NCBI GenBank assembly: GCA_963703745.1
Contig: CAVPFL010000003.1
Coordinates: forward strand, 310,001 to 374,000
DNA length: 64,000 nt
Source: AP-15 sp963703745
GTDB taxonomy: Bacteria; Pseudomonadota; Alphaproteobacteria; ATCC43930; CGMCC-115725
Direction: 5' to 3'
Shown: positions 52,280 through 60,702 of the stretch, piece by piece
Layout: each line of letters begins with the position of its first letter
How positions within the stretch are numbered: the stretch's first letter is position 1
The notes under the pieces: model-generated
Databases searched by the model: none
What the model saw: only the letters and a program-made list of their open reading frames with translations
Told to the model about the DNA's origin: nothing
Program-made: the position numbers and the translations under genes

Positions 52280-53299
52280 TCACTTTTTCTTCGCCACGAC
52301 GCGGGTGCGCAGCGAGCCGATCGACGGGGAGTTCATCTCGACGAGATCGCCCGGTTTCAAAAAGCGCTCCGGCGCGGAGCTGCCGTCGGGCAGCAGCTCG
52401 CTCGAATCTGCTGCCGTCCCGGCCGCCGTCCCGCCGCTGACGATGTCGCCTGGATAAAGCGTAAAGTCGCGGGATAGATGTTCGAGGTATTCGCCGAAGG
52501 TGAAGACCATGTCGCGCGTGTTGAAGCGCTGGCGGCGCTCGCCGTTGACCAATGTTTCGACATCGACATTGGTCGGGTCGGCTTCACGCACCACAATGCA
52601 CGGGCCCAGCGAGCACGACGTATCGAAATTCTTCGGAAAACTAAAATTGAGCGGCCCGCCGGGGGTCTCCCGCGGCGCGCGGATGCTCCAATCCGCTAGC
52701 ATCGTGACGCCCCAGACATACTCCTCGAGCTGGGAGGGTTTCAGGTCGACGCCGCGCTTGCCGAGCACGATCGCAATCTCGCCCTCGTAGTCCAGACGGT
52801 TGCACCGCTCGGGGTAGACGAGCTCGCCATTGGGACCGGCGATATCGCGCGCGAGCTTCCAGAAGCCCCAGAAGCCGGCCTTGCGGATTTCCTGGTGGGC
52901 ATCGCCCTCATAGGGTCTGCCGCGCATTTTCACGGCCATGGCCGCAGCGTGGTCGGCGAAGTTTCCGCCAGCGCAAGCGATGCGGGCATTATTCGGCCGC
53001 GGGGCATGCAGCTGCGCGTCGGCGGCCGGGTAAACGAGCGTTTCTCCGCGGGGCCCGAACTTGTCCTGCGCCTGCCCGAAGAGATGGTCGAGCGCTTTCT
53101 GCGCGTGGTCGAGTGCGCGGCGGCCACCCTCGATCAGCCGCGCGAGGTCGGACGGCACCAACGCCTCGGCCATTTCGAGCGGACTGGGCTCGCCCTCCCG
53201 CTCGCGCAGATATTTGGCGCACGCGTAAGAAAGGTCGACGACATTGCCGTCGCGCAGTGCACCGGTTCGCTTATCGGGGCCGAATACGACGATTTTCAT
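52280..53299 (-). CDS. Fumarylacetoacetate hydrolase family protein
   Basis: 339 residues. The FAH C-terminal domain starts near 'RIACAGGNFADHAAAMAVKM', with metal-binding acidic residues in 'LDYEGEIAIVLGKRG' and a distal 'YPGDIVSGGTAAGTA' loop. The family includes acylpyruvate hydrolases, 2-oxo-hept-3-ene-dioate hydratases and oxaloacetate decarboxylases. The specific reaction is uncertain; aromatic ring-cleavage products are the usual substrates. It is upstream of the REP-like palindrome. Confidence 0.82.
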   Translation of the reverse strand: MKIVVFGPDKRTGALRDGNVVDLSYACAKYLREREGEPSPLEMAEALVPSDLARLIEGGRRALDHAQKALDHLFGQAQDKFGPRGETLVYPAADAQLHAPRPNNARIACAGGNFADHAAAMAVKMRGRPYEGDAHQEIRKAGFWGFWKLARDIAGPNGELVYPERCNRLDYEGEIAIVLGKRGVDLKPSQLEEYVWGVTMLADWSIRAPRETPGGPLNFSFPKNFDTSCSLGPCIVVREADPTNVDVETLVNGERRQRFNTRDMVFTFGEYLEHLSRDFTLYPGDIVSGGTAAGTAADSSELLPDGSSAPERFLKPGDLVEMNSPSIGSLRTRVVAKKK

Positions 53300-53435
53300 C
53301 GGACGCTACTCCTTCCTGGATCCCCGAATCCCGTCAGCAGGTAGTACTTCGCATTATGACGCGAAGTCATCCTGACCTTAATCGAGGATCGGCACCACGC
53401 CGGCAGTAAATGGATGCGCCGACATCGCAGAAAGG

Positions 53436-53503
53436 CCCTCACCTCAGCCCCTCGCCCCGCTCGCGGGGAGAGAGAGGGACCCGCGAAGCGGGAGGGTGAG
53501 GGG
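53436..53503. repeat. REP-like palindromic element, copy 1
   Basis: Outer arms CCCTCACC at 53436-53443 and GGTGAGGG at 53495-53502 enclose an inner CCCCGC/GCGGGG hairpin and a purine-rich GAGAGAGAGGG. This is the 'CCCTCACC...CTCTCCCCGC' class of intergenic palindrome common in alphaproteobacteria. The 53300-53772 stretch otherwise contains two small hairpins (53580-53596, 53606-53621) and no gene. Confidence 0.7.
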
Positions 53504-53772
53504 CGGCGGGCGAGGGGGTTCGGGATTTTCTGGTTGTGGGTGAAACGCGCCCCCGACCCGGCATGACGCCGCCGGCCGCAATGATCTACAATCATTAAGT
53601 GCATCGGCATTTGCCGATCGCTGCGTCTGCAGCAAATCTGCAGCCAAATCACTCGTATTAGTTGAAGCCTAACCCGACCCAGTGGCGGCTGACAGTCCCA
53701 GCAGGCGGGTATGGACGATCCCGCCGCGGCAACCGTCCCTTGTTCGCAGCGCCGCTTCGGCGTCTCCGAATT

Positions 53773-54294
53773 TTACGATTCGCGATCCTCAGTTTCATCA
53801 TCCTCCTCGGCATCATCATAACCTTCAGTTTCATCACAATCGCCGAGCGCCAAAATCTGCAGCGGATCTACAGCAAATCCTCGCCTCTTGGTTGTGTCGA
53901 TCGCCCGAGCAAACGTGTCAACCACCCCTGCGATCGTTGCCGCCTCGCCTGGTGTGATTTGGCCTCTGGCGAGCGCCGCGGTGACCGCTTGCATCGCGGC
54001 AGAGATATCGTCGGTGCTATCGATCGGCGGCAGGGAGAACTTGACGGCGCGTTCACGGCATGGCGGCAGGATCCGTTCGATGCAGAGCTTCATCGCGGTT
54101 GGGTCGCCGGCGAGCGCCAATTCGACGGCCGTGCGCGTTAGAGCCTCGGACTCCCCCGCGAGCAACGCGGCGGCAGCGAGTGTCGCCTTGTTGCGGGAGC
54201 CGAGCCGGCGACCGGTCGGGTTGCCGGACCGGCCCTTCTCGAAGGGCCGTCCGCGCACCCGCCCCGGCGAATTTGGTACCAACACATCAGACAT
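53773..54294 (-). CDS. DUF5681 domain-containing protein
   Basis: 173 residues. 'RGRPFEKGRSGNPTGRRLGSRNKATLA' is the family opening, a basic DNA- or RNA-contacting-like patch, followed by 'VELALAGDPTAMKLCIERIL' and a highly acidic tail ('AEEDDETEDRES'). DUF5681 proteins occur in phages, plasmids and mobile regions; function unknown. It lies on the minus strand at the edge of the gene graveyard. Confidence 0.75.
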   Translation of the reverse strand: MSDVLVPNSPGRVRGRPFEKGRSGNPTGRRLGSRNKATLAAAALLAGESEALTRTAVELALAGDPTAMKLCIERILPPCRERAVKFSLPPIDSTDDISAAMQAVTAALARGQITPGEAATIAGVVDTFARAIDTTKRRGFAVDPLQILALGDCDETEGYDDAEEDDETEDRES

Positions 54295-54647
54295 GGCTAT
54301 CCCCTTGGTTTCACCGGCGGCGCATTTCAGGCGCCGCGGTCGGTCAAGTTAGATGCTATATAGCAATTTATATATTGCGTCAATCGCAACCAAGCCGAGA
54401 TTTGAGCGAATTATGGTTGAAGGTTCGGGTCGGTCGGGGACATTGATGCGAGCCTTGCTTGCCGCCGACTTCATCTCAAATCGCGCGCGTCCGATCCGGT
54501 CTCATGTCAAATGGTCTTCTTCTTGGCTGCCCGTTGAGCGCGCGCTGCGGAGTTGGCCGCCACCGCGGCGCGGATGACATAGGGTCGCGATCCTCGAGGC
54601 ACGCACAACGTCGATGCCGCCCTCGTTCGCGGGCTTCGCCTATTCTT
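54295..54647. other. Intergenic stretch upstream of the DUF5681 gene
   Basis: About 350 bases. An AT-rich TATATAGCAATTTATATATTG-like block at about 54357-54377 probably contains the promoter of the DUF5681 gene. Near 54510-54575 the minus strand could encode a basic alanine/lysine-rich peptide tail ('AARAQRAAKKKTI'), perhaps a remnant. No complete gene is visible. Confidence 0.3.
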
Positions 54648-55730
54648 TTACAAGGGCCTAGCATGCCAGCCGTTGTAGGCTGGGTGCTCCGCGGCGATCG
54701 GCAGGGGCACGGCGGTGCCGGTGGCCGCTGAATGGTAGAGAGCGGTCACCAGCTCCAGCGAAGCATGGGCGTCGGCAAGGGTGACCGGCAATAGGCCACC
54801 GGTCGTCAGCGCCGCGTGGTAGGCGCCGAGCTGGCCTTCATATCGCGACGGCACGGAACGGTAATCGGCCAGTGCCTCGGCGATCCGCAGCTCGGCTTCG
54901 GGCGAAGCGGGAACGATCTCCCACGGATCGTCGCCGGGCGAGTAGGGGGCGCGCGTGCTCTCGAATGTGACATGCTCGAAGCACAGCCGCAGGCGGCTGA
55001 TCTCGCGCTGCGAGCCGAGCGTGGCGGCCAGCGAGACCAGCGCCCCGCTCCGCATCACTAGGCTCGCGACGGCGCAATCCTCGAGCTCGATCGGATTGAC
55101 CCGCGTCGCCGTATACCCAAACACGCCGGCGACCGGCCCCATCAACCACGTCATCAAATCATGGGTATGGATCGCGTGCATCAGGAAGACGCCGCCACGC
55201 TCGGTTTCCGAGCGCCCGCGCCACGGCGTCTCGTAGTATTTCGGGGTTCGTTTCCAGGCGGTCTCGACGGTGCCGAGATAGGGCTTCCCGGCGATCCCCA
55301 ACTCGATGATCCGCTTGGCTTTTTGCGCTCCGTTGCCAAAGCGGTACTGAAAGATCGGCATCACGCGTCCGGGCGTCGCTTTCTCGGCGGCGATGATTCG
55401 GTCGATCTCGGAGAGCGAGCCGACCAACGGCTTCTCGCAGACGGCTTCCTTGCCGGCCGAAAGCGCCGCCAGGATTTGCCCGAAATGGAGCCTCGCTGGC
55501 GTGCAGATGTCGACGATGTCGACGTCGTCGATGCGCAACACTTCGTCGAAGGACCGGATGCGCCGCGAAATCGAAAATTCGTCGCCGACCGCCGCCAGCC
55601 GGCCCTCGTCAATGTCGCACACAGCCACGACCCGAAACTTGTCGGGGTGCTTCAGATAACCTCGAGCGATGTGGTTGCGGCCGACGCCGCAGCCAACGAC
55701 GGCGACTGTCCAAATCCTGGGCTGCGACAC
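54648..55730 (-). CDS. Gfo/Idh/MocA family oxidoreductase (intact copy)
   Basis: 360 residues from GTG 55730 ('VSQPRIWTVAVVGCGVGRNH'); no ATG is available near the homology start. The NAD-binding GCGVG is followed by 'VCDIDEGRLAAVGDE', 'VDIVDICTPARLH' and 'CEKPLVGSLSEID'. The C-terminal substrate domain has 'GGVFLMHAIHTHDLMTWL', with the His-Asp pair. Members oxidise or reduce sugars, inositols and related compounds. It has a disrupted near-identical second copy on the opposite strand (57240-59300). The pseudogene for a PEBP-like protein ends 5 bases before its start. Confidence 0.85.
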   Translation of the reverse strand: MSQPRIWTVAVVGCGVGRNHIARGYLKHPDKFRVVAVCDIDEGRLAAVGDEFSISRRIRSFDEVLRIDDVDIVDICTPARLHFGQILAALSAGKEAVCEKPLVGSLSEIDRIIAAEKATPGRVMPIFQYRFGNGAQKAKRIIELGIAGKPYLGTVETAWKRTPKYYETPWRGRSETERGGVFLMHAIHTHDLMTWLMGPVAGVFGYTATRVNPIELEDCAVASLVMRSGALVSLAATLGSQREISRLRLCFEHVTFESTRAPYSPGDDPWEIVPASPEAELRIAEALADYRSVPSRYEGQLGAYHAALTTGGLLPVTLADAHASLELVTALYHSAATGTAVPLPIAAEHPAYNGWHARPL

Positions 55731-55735
55731 GCGGA

Positions 55736-55970
55736 TCAGGAGGGGTGCCGGAAGCGGAGGATCATACCGGCGGCGCCCTTGGTGTGCCCGTTGAGCGCGG
55801 CGAACAGCTCGTCGCGCGTCATGCCGGGCTGCAGCGCCTTTGGATCGAGGTCGGTGGCGATCAAGGTTAAGGTATAGTGACGCCAATCACCGGGCGGCGG
55901 CGGGCGCGGTACGGAGCGACGACCGGACGAGCCCGCTCGCCAGCACCAGGCTTCCGACAGCTAGCTTCAC
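55736..55970 (-). pseudogene. Decayed YbhB/YbcL (PEBP)-like secreted protein gene
   Basis: A GTG at 55970 with GGAGG just before it starts 'KLAVGSLVLASGL', a signal-peptide-like segment, but that frame ends soon. A different frame carries 'GDWRHYTLTLIATDLDP' and 'MTRDELFAALNGHTKGAAGM', the C-terminal part of phosphatidylethanolamine-binding proteins (Raf kinase inhibitor-like). About two thirds of the usual protein, including the ligand-binding D-P-D and H region, is missing. It looks like an internal deletion with frameshift. Confidence 0.5.
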
Positions 55971-56075
55971 GGCATTTCCTCCCGATGGTTTGCGACGCGT
56001 GGCGGACCATAGCAGAGCCGGCGTGGTACACTAACCCGGTTCATAGGACCTGCAGGAAGAGGGGGTACCGCAGAG

Positions 56076-57161
56076 ATGGCAGCCGTATTAGCCGAGACGA
56101 TCAGTTCCACGAGCGAGACGCTCGGTCCGATGACCGGCCGGCGCTATATCGAGAGCCTCAGGGACGCGCCAGGCCCGCTGCGTCGGTGACACCCTTTTCG
56201 GCAGCGCACCGTCGCCGAGGACGAGGAAGTCGCACTGCACGTCGTCGAGGAGACCAAGGACGGGGTCATTGTCACCGGCGGCAAACAGCTCTCGACCTCC
56301 GCACCGCACAGTCACGAATGCTACGTGTCGCTATCGGCGACCTTTGCGCGGCGCAGCAATCCGAAATGCGTTCTCGCTTTCTCCATTCCGACCAACTCGC
56401 CCGGTCTTAAGATCCTGGCGCGCGAACCGGTGTCGCGCTGGTTCGGCTCGTGGGGCCACCCGTTGCAGATGCTCGACGAGCAGGATTGTATGCTGTTCTT
56501 CGACCGGGTGCTGGTCCCGTGGGATCGGCTCTTCATGCTCTACGATCCCGCACCCATGGTGAAGATGCTCGGGGCGGACGGGGGCAGCGTCAATTTCAAC
56601 TTTCTCGGCTGGTCAAATCAGTGTCGCGTCGAAATGCGTATGCGCCTGATGACGGCAGTCGCGACGATGGTGGCCGAGACGATCGGTGTCATCGACTACC
56701 GCGAGGTCGCTGCCAAGCTCGGCGAAATGGCCACCTATTGCGAGGTCTGGCGGCACGCGATGGAGGGGGTCGAGCATCAGGCGCGCCCGACTGCGACCGG
56801 CCAGTGGACACTGGGGCCGGCGCGTGGGCTGCACATCTGGTTCACCCAGGTCTCCGGCCGCATGATCGAGTTGATGCGCGAGATCTGCGCCTCGGGCATC
56901 ATCATGCAGCCGAGCGAGGAGGATCTCGCCAATCCCGAAATCCGCCAATATCTCGACCGCTACATGCGCGGCAAGAATGTCGATGTCGAGTACAAATCAC
57001 GGCTCTTCCAACTGGCGCACGATCTCGCCGCCTCGTCCTTCGGGCTGCGCCAGGAAATTTACGAGTACTGGCACGGCGGCGACCCCAACCGCAACCGCAT
57101 CAACCTGTTGCGCGGCTTCGAGCAGAGGGAGATGAAGGGGCGGATCAAAGAATTATTGTAG
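56076..57161 (+). pseudogene. 4-hydroxyphenylacetate 3-hydroxylase (HpaB) family gene, deleted and interrupted
   Basis: ATG 56076 opens 'MTGRRYIESLRD', the family N-terminus. It then runs directly into TGA 56187 and, in the same frame, a later family region ('LHVVEETKDGVIVTGGKQ', 'RVLVPWDRLFMLYDP', 'EYWHGGDPNRNRINLLRGF') to 57161. About 130-140 residues of the usual ~490 are missing between. HpaB-type enzymes are FADH2-dependent aromatic monooxygenases. The surviving part includes much of the C-terminal domain. An internal start at 56325 could make a 278-residue fragment, which is unlikely to be active. Confidence 0.7.
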
Positions 57162-57190
57162 CAACCATTACCGCACGGGGAAATGATGTA

Positions 57191-57224
57191 GGCCTCTCGC
57201 CCCGCTTGCGGGGAGAGGGAGAAA
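57191..57224. repeat. REP-like palindromic element, copy 2
   Basis: CTCTC-G-CCCCGC at 57194-57205 pairs with GCGGGGAGAG at 57209-57218 around a short loop, with a one-base bulge. It is the core of the same palindrome as at 53436-53503. It lies between the HpaB-like pseudogene and the start of the truncated Gfo/Idh copy, at a rearrangement boundary. Confidence 0.6.
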
Positions 57225-57239
57225 GCAGCACGGGCGATC

Positions 57240-58063
57240 GGTTCTTCGACGAAGTGTTGCGCATCGACGACGTCGACATCGTCGACATTTGCACGCCGGC
57301 GGTGCTTCACTTACAGCAGATCCTCGCCGCACTTTCAGCCGGCAAGGAAGTCGTCTGCGAGAAGCCGCTGGTGGGCTCACTCGCCGAGATCGACCAAGTA
57401 ATCTTGCCGAGAGGGCGGCGGCGGGGCGCGTGATGCCGATCTTTCAGTACCGCTTCGGCAATGGAGTGCAAAAAGCCAAGCGGATCATCGAGCTGGGGAT
57501 CGCCGGTAAGCCCTATCTCGGCATTGTCGAGACCGCCTGGAAACGGACGGCGAAATACTACGAGACGCCGTGGCGCGGGCGCTGGGAAACCGAGCGTGGC
57601 GGCGTCTTGCTGATGCACGCGATCCACACCCATGATTTGATGACGTGGTTGATGGGGCCCGTCGCCAGGGTGTTTGGGTATACGGCGACGCGGGTCCATC
57701 CGATCGAGGTCGAGGATTGCGCCGTCGCGAGCCTGGTGATGCGGAGCGGGGCGCTGGTCTCGCTGGCCACCACGCTCGGCTCGCAGCGCGAGATCAGCCG
57801 CCTGCGGCTGTGCTTCGAGCATGTCACATTCGAGAGCACGCCCGCCCCCTACTCGCCCGGCGACGATCCGTGGGAGATCGTTCCCGCTTCGCCCGAAGCC
57901 GAGCTGCGGATCGCCGAGGCATTGGCCGATTACCGTTCCGTGCCGTCGCGATATGAAGGCCAGCTCGGCGCCTACCACGCGGCGCTGACGACCGGTGGGC
58001 CATTGCCGGTCACCCTTGCCGACGCCCATTCTTCGCTGGAGCTGGTGACCGCTCTCTACCATT
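57240..58063 (+). pseudogene. Second, truncated Gfo/Idh oxidoreductase copy (5' part)
   Basis: Near-identical to the intact gene at 55560-54740 but on the opposite strand. It begins abruptly at 'FDEVLRIDDVDIVDICTP', lacking about the first 60 residues. A frameshift near 57405-57430 breaks 'SLAEIDQVI' from 'GRVMPIFQYRFG'. The copy then continues in frame to 'LELVTALYH' at 58063, where the cassette is inserted. The C-terminal end resumes at 59220. Confidence 0.8.
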
Positions 58064-58101
58064 GGGGTCGCCACACGATCTGTTCAAAACTGCACGTTAG
58101 G
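58064..58101 (+). repeat. Left terminal inverted repeat of the cassette
   Basis: 38 bp, outer end GGGG at 58064-58067, inner end ACGTTAGG at 58094-58101. The outer 33 bases are an exact reverse complement of the right terminal repeat. Confidence 0.85.
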
Positions 58102-58168
58102 CCGACGGAGCACGTCCTGGATTCACCCCGAGCGGGCGTGAACACGAACGTCGTGGCGCGATGGCTGA

Positions 58169-59020
58169 TCATACATTCTGACGAGCCGCCGCTTTGTCCA
58201 TTGCCGCCAGAATAGCTTCAAATCGCTCCTCTAATTCGGCCCTCCAGTCCGCACCGGAATGCGTAAACACGTAGAGTTCGTCCTCGCGGATCGCGGTAAG
58301 AACTTGCGCGGCAACATCGGATGGGTCGAGCCCTGACCGTCCGAGTTCGGCGAGATGGGCGAGTAACTTGCCCGCCTGGCTTGAAGGGTCCGGTGTCCGC
58401 GCCGCGCCATAGCGCTTCGGCCGATTTCGCCCACTCTCCCAGATTCGGGTTCGCACGAATCCGGGACAGAGCACGGTCACTCCGATGCCAAGCGGCTTGA
58501 GCCGCGTCGCCAACCCCTCCGACATGTTGACCACCGCGAACTTACTCGCCGAATAGGCGCTGAATCCGAGCCCGCTGTTCATTCCGGCCATGGATGCGGT
58601 GGTGACGATATGACCGCCTTCACCGTGCGCGCGCAGATGCGGAAGGAAGGCATGGATGCCGTGAACGACACCCATGAGGTTGACATCGATCACCCATCGC
58701 CAGGTGTCGAGCGAGATATCGTCGATGCCAGTGCCACCGCCGACACCGGCATTGTTGCAGACCACATGGACATTCCCGAATGCCTCACATGCCGCCTTGG
58801 CCGCGCGTTCGACGCTAGAGGGGTCGGTTACATCGCAGATAACGCCGCGCACATCCACTCCGGAATTGTGCAGAGTCCCGGCGGCCGCCGCCAAAGCGTC
58901 CGTCTCGATATCGGCGAGCATCACTTTCATACCCGCCTCGCCAAACGCTCGGCCGAGCGCAAACCCGATGCCGCTTGCCCCACCGGTCACGAATGCCGTT
59001 TTGCCAGAAAAATCCCGCAT
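58169..59020 (-). CDS. SDR family NAD(P)-dependent oxidoreductase (cassette cargo)
   Basis: 283 residues. 'TGGASGIG' at 12-19 is the cofactor motif, 'NNAG' at 89-92 the structural one, and the catalytic set is Ser143, Tyr156 and Lys160 ('YSASK'). The C-terminal tail is longer than in minimal SDRs, with a helix at 'RAELEERFEAILAAM'. The substrate is unknown; the family covers steroids, sugars, alcohols and aromatic diols. It is the only gene in the Tn3-type cassette and is oriented opposite to the gene it interrupts. The intact frame suggests it is still selected or recently inserted. Confidence 0.85.
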   Translation of the reverse strand: MRDFSGKTAFVTGGASGIGFALGRAFGEAGMKVMLADIETDALAAAAGTLHNSGVDVRGVICDVTDPSSVERAAKAACEAFGNVHVVCNNAGVGGGTGIDDISLDTWRWVIDVNLMGVVHGIHAFLPHLRAHGEGGHIVTTASMAGMNSGLGFSAYSASKFAVVNMSEGLATRLKPLGIGVTVLCPGFVRTRIWESGRNRPKRYGAARTPDPSSQAGKLLAHLAELGRSGLDPSDVAAQVLTAIREDELYVFTHSGADWRAELEERFEAILAAMDKAAARQNV

Positions 59021-59181
59021 GGAGCCCCACTGCTTTCAGATAGCCGAAAAATGGTTCGAATCAGCGGCTTTCGCAAACGACCGTTTACGCATGGGTTGGT
59101 GCCAGATGGCAAACCTGGGGATTGCCCTTTCAAAACCCTCTTTCAGAAGCAGCCCGAAAGGCAACCACGATCTGAAAGTCC

Positions 59182-59219
59182 CTTAGCGTGCAGTTTTGAA
59201 CAGATCGTGTGGCGACCCC
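59182..59219 (-). repeat. Right terminal inverted repeat of the cassette
   Basis: 38 bp, outer end CCCC at 59216-59219, inner end CTTAGCGT starting at 59182. It differs from the left repeat at two positions near the inner end. Confidence 0.85.
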
Positions 59220-59300
59220 TACCATTCAGCGGCCACCGGCACCGCCGTGCCCCTGCCGATCGCCGCGGAGCACCCAGCCTACAATGGCTGGGCATCCTGA
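59220..59300 (+). pseudogene. Second Gfo/Idh copy, 3' end after the cassette
   Basis: It begins with the duplicated TACCATT and encodes 'SAATGTAVPLPIAAEHPAYN' followed by G-W and a stop at 59300, the same C-terminus as the intact gene. Sequence beyond about 59291 no longer matches. Confidence 0.75.
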
Positions 59301-59429
59301 GCACTTCCGATCCCAGGCTAGCACTCTGGTCGAAGCCCACCGCCGGCACCCAAGATCGCGAGGAAAAATCGGCCTCTTGCCGCCGGATGAAATTGAACGG
59401 ATGCCTCAGTTGATCGAAATCGTACCACC

Positions 59430-59531
59430 TAGCACCCCGACAAGTTTCGGGTCGTGGCTGTGTGCGACATTGACGAGGGTCGGCTGGCGGCGGTCGGCGA
59501 CGAGTTCTCGATTCCACGGCGCATCCGGATA
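59430..59531 (+). pseudogene. Displaced N-terminal fragment of a Gfo/Idh gene
   Basis: Encodes 'HPDKFRVVAVCDIDEGRLAA' and on to 'IRRIR'-like 'IPRRIR', nearly identical to residues about 28-60 of the intact gene. This is the part missing from the 57240 copy, but it lies downstream of that copy's end. The order is therefore permuted, consistent with a former tandem duplication whose middle was lost. The stretch 59301-59429 has nothing recognised. Confidence 0.65.
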
Positions 59532-59538
59532 AAGCGTG

Positions 59539-59850
59539 TTAAATCTTTACGTCGCTGATCTGCAAGGTCGGCTGAATGTCGGTGTAGTTGGGAATGTCGG
59601 CCATGATCGCATCGGCGTGGGGGCCGAACGCGGTCTGAAACGCCTCCACTGAATCGAAATAAAGGTGGCCCATCGCGATGAACGCCGGCCGCGATCCCGG
59701 GGTCGGGCCGGCAATACCCTGCTCGACCGCCGCACCTTTGCACGCCGCCCCGAGCTTCTCCCGAACCGTCGGGATGTGACGGTTGCAGTAATAATCGATG
59801 TCGAATTTGCTGCCTTCATTGTTGGGATAAAACACGCTCACCTTGATCAT
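59539..59850 (-). CDS. EthD family protein
   Basis: 103 residues. 'MIKVSVFYPNNEGSKFDIDY' followed by 'YCNRHIPTVRE', then 'GIAGPTPGSRPAFIAMGHLYFDS' is the EthD dimeric alpha/beta barrel pattern. EthD was found with ether-degrading P450 operons; most relatives have unknown small-molecule roles. It lies 15 bases upstream of, and in the same direction as, the racemase-like gene's stop (59866), forming a probable operon with it. Confidence 0.8.
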   Translation of the reverse strand: MIKVSVFYPNNEGSKFDIDYYCNRHIPTVREKLGAACKGAAVEQGIAGPTPGSRPAFIAMGHLYFDSVEAFQTAFGPHADAIMADIPNYTDIQPTLQISDVKI

Positions 59851-59865
59851 CTTGATTCCTCCTCA

Positions 59866-60585
59866 TCACCTGATAGTCAGTAGACGACCATAGCCCATGA
59901 TCGACTGGCCGACACCGGCCAGGCGCAGCGCGTGCCACATCATTGCCGATGCGCTGGAAATGACGGGCTTGCCGAGATCCTGTTCGAGCACCTCCAATAC
60001 GGCCACGGTCGGCATTCCGGTGCCGCTGAGAAAAAACCCCTCGGCATCCGCCGCATCGACCGATCGGGCGAGCGCGTAAGCGTGTTCGGCAGTCGTCTCA
60101 TAGATGTTCTCGATCCCCTTCAGATTGTCGAACCTCACGACCGCAAACCCGTGGGTTTCGAGATGCGCCTTGCCCTGCAAGGTAACCTCCGCCGAATAGG
60201 GCGTGCCGAGCGCCAGCTTGCGAATACCGAGCCGCTCCAGCGCCCGCACCACCGAGCCAAACGCGGTGATGACGCGCCGGCCGGTCGCCTTCTCGAGCCG
60301 GTCGAGTAGCTCCGCTTCGCCGCCGCGGCCGAGGTGATAGCTCGTCGCGGTATGCGCGACGACGATGACGTCGGGTTTGACCATCGCCAGCAGTTCGATG
60401 CCATGGTCGATATTCTCGACCATCGAGCGGTTGCGCTCGGTCTGCCCCGCGAGCGAGCCAGGTGTGCCGTGCGCGACCATGCGGTGGAAGTGCAGCGAGA
60501 CGCCTTGCGGCGCCATTGCGATCATTTCCGTTTCCACGGTCGGATTCCCCGGCGGCACCAGAAAACCCAGCCTCGCTCCAGCCAA
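59866..60585 (-). CDS. Asp/Glu racemase superfamily protein (maleate isomerase/arylmalonate decarboxylase-like)
   Basis: 239 residues. 'ARLGFLVPPGNPTVETEM' is the N-terminal strand and loop of this superfamily. At the positions of the two catalytic cysteines the protein has 'VVAHTATSYHLG' and 'FFLSGTGMPTV', with no Cys at either. The known racemases, decarboxylases and isomerases of this fold need one or both cysteines, so a different chemistry or a binding role is likely. Close relatives with HTATSY appear to form a separate subfamily, from memory. Upstream of EthD in the same transcript. Confidence 0.7.
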   Translation of the reverse strand: MAGARLGFLVPPGNPTVETEMIAMAPQGVSLHFHRMVAHGTPGSLAGQTERNRSMVENIDHGIELLAMVKPDVIVVAHTATSYHLGRGGEAELLDRLEKATGRRVITAFGSVVRALERLGIRKLALGTPYSAEVTLQGKAHLETHGFAVVRFDNLKGIENIYETTAEHAYALARSVDAADAEGFFLSGTGMPTVAVLEVLEQDLGKPVISSASAMMWHALRLAGVGQSIMGYGRLLTIR

Positions 60586-60702
60586 TCATCACCCCGCTCC
60601 GGCGATACGGTCCCGCTACTCGTCCAAGGCTTGCACGGCTTTGCAGAACATGCAACACGGCTCGGCCGAGCCGAAACGGAAGGGAGACGCGGGGATGCGA
60701 CT

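Larger units (their letters stand above)
58064..59219. mobile_element. Transposase-less Tn3-type mobile insertion cassette carrying an SDR gene
   Basis: 1156 bases bounded by 38-bp inverted repeats: the left one starts GGGGTCGCCACACG at 58064 and ends ACGTTAGG, and the right one, read inwards from 59219, is the same but ends ACGCTAAG (two differences). GGGG starts and ACG(C/T)TAAG ends are hallmarks of Tn3-family terminal repeats. The 7-bp TACCATT lies on both sides (58057-58063 and 59220-59226). Removing the element plus one copy restores the sequence found in the intact Gfo/Idh gene. The only gene inside is a short-chain dehydrogenase; there is no transposase or resolvase. Tn3 usually gives 5-bp duplications, so 7 bp is unusual. 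It resembles mobile insertion cassettes or TIME-type elements moved in trans. Confidence 0.8.

Noticed and set aside
59040..59070. GGTTCGAATC as a tRNA T loop
   Set aside because: No acceptor stem, D arm or anticodon arm around it; it is in the SDR upstream region of the cassette.
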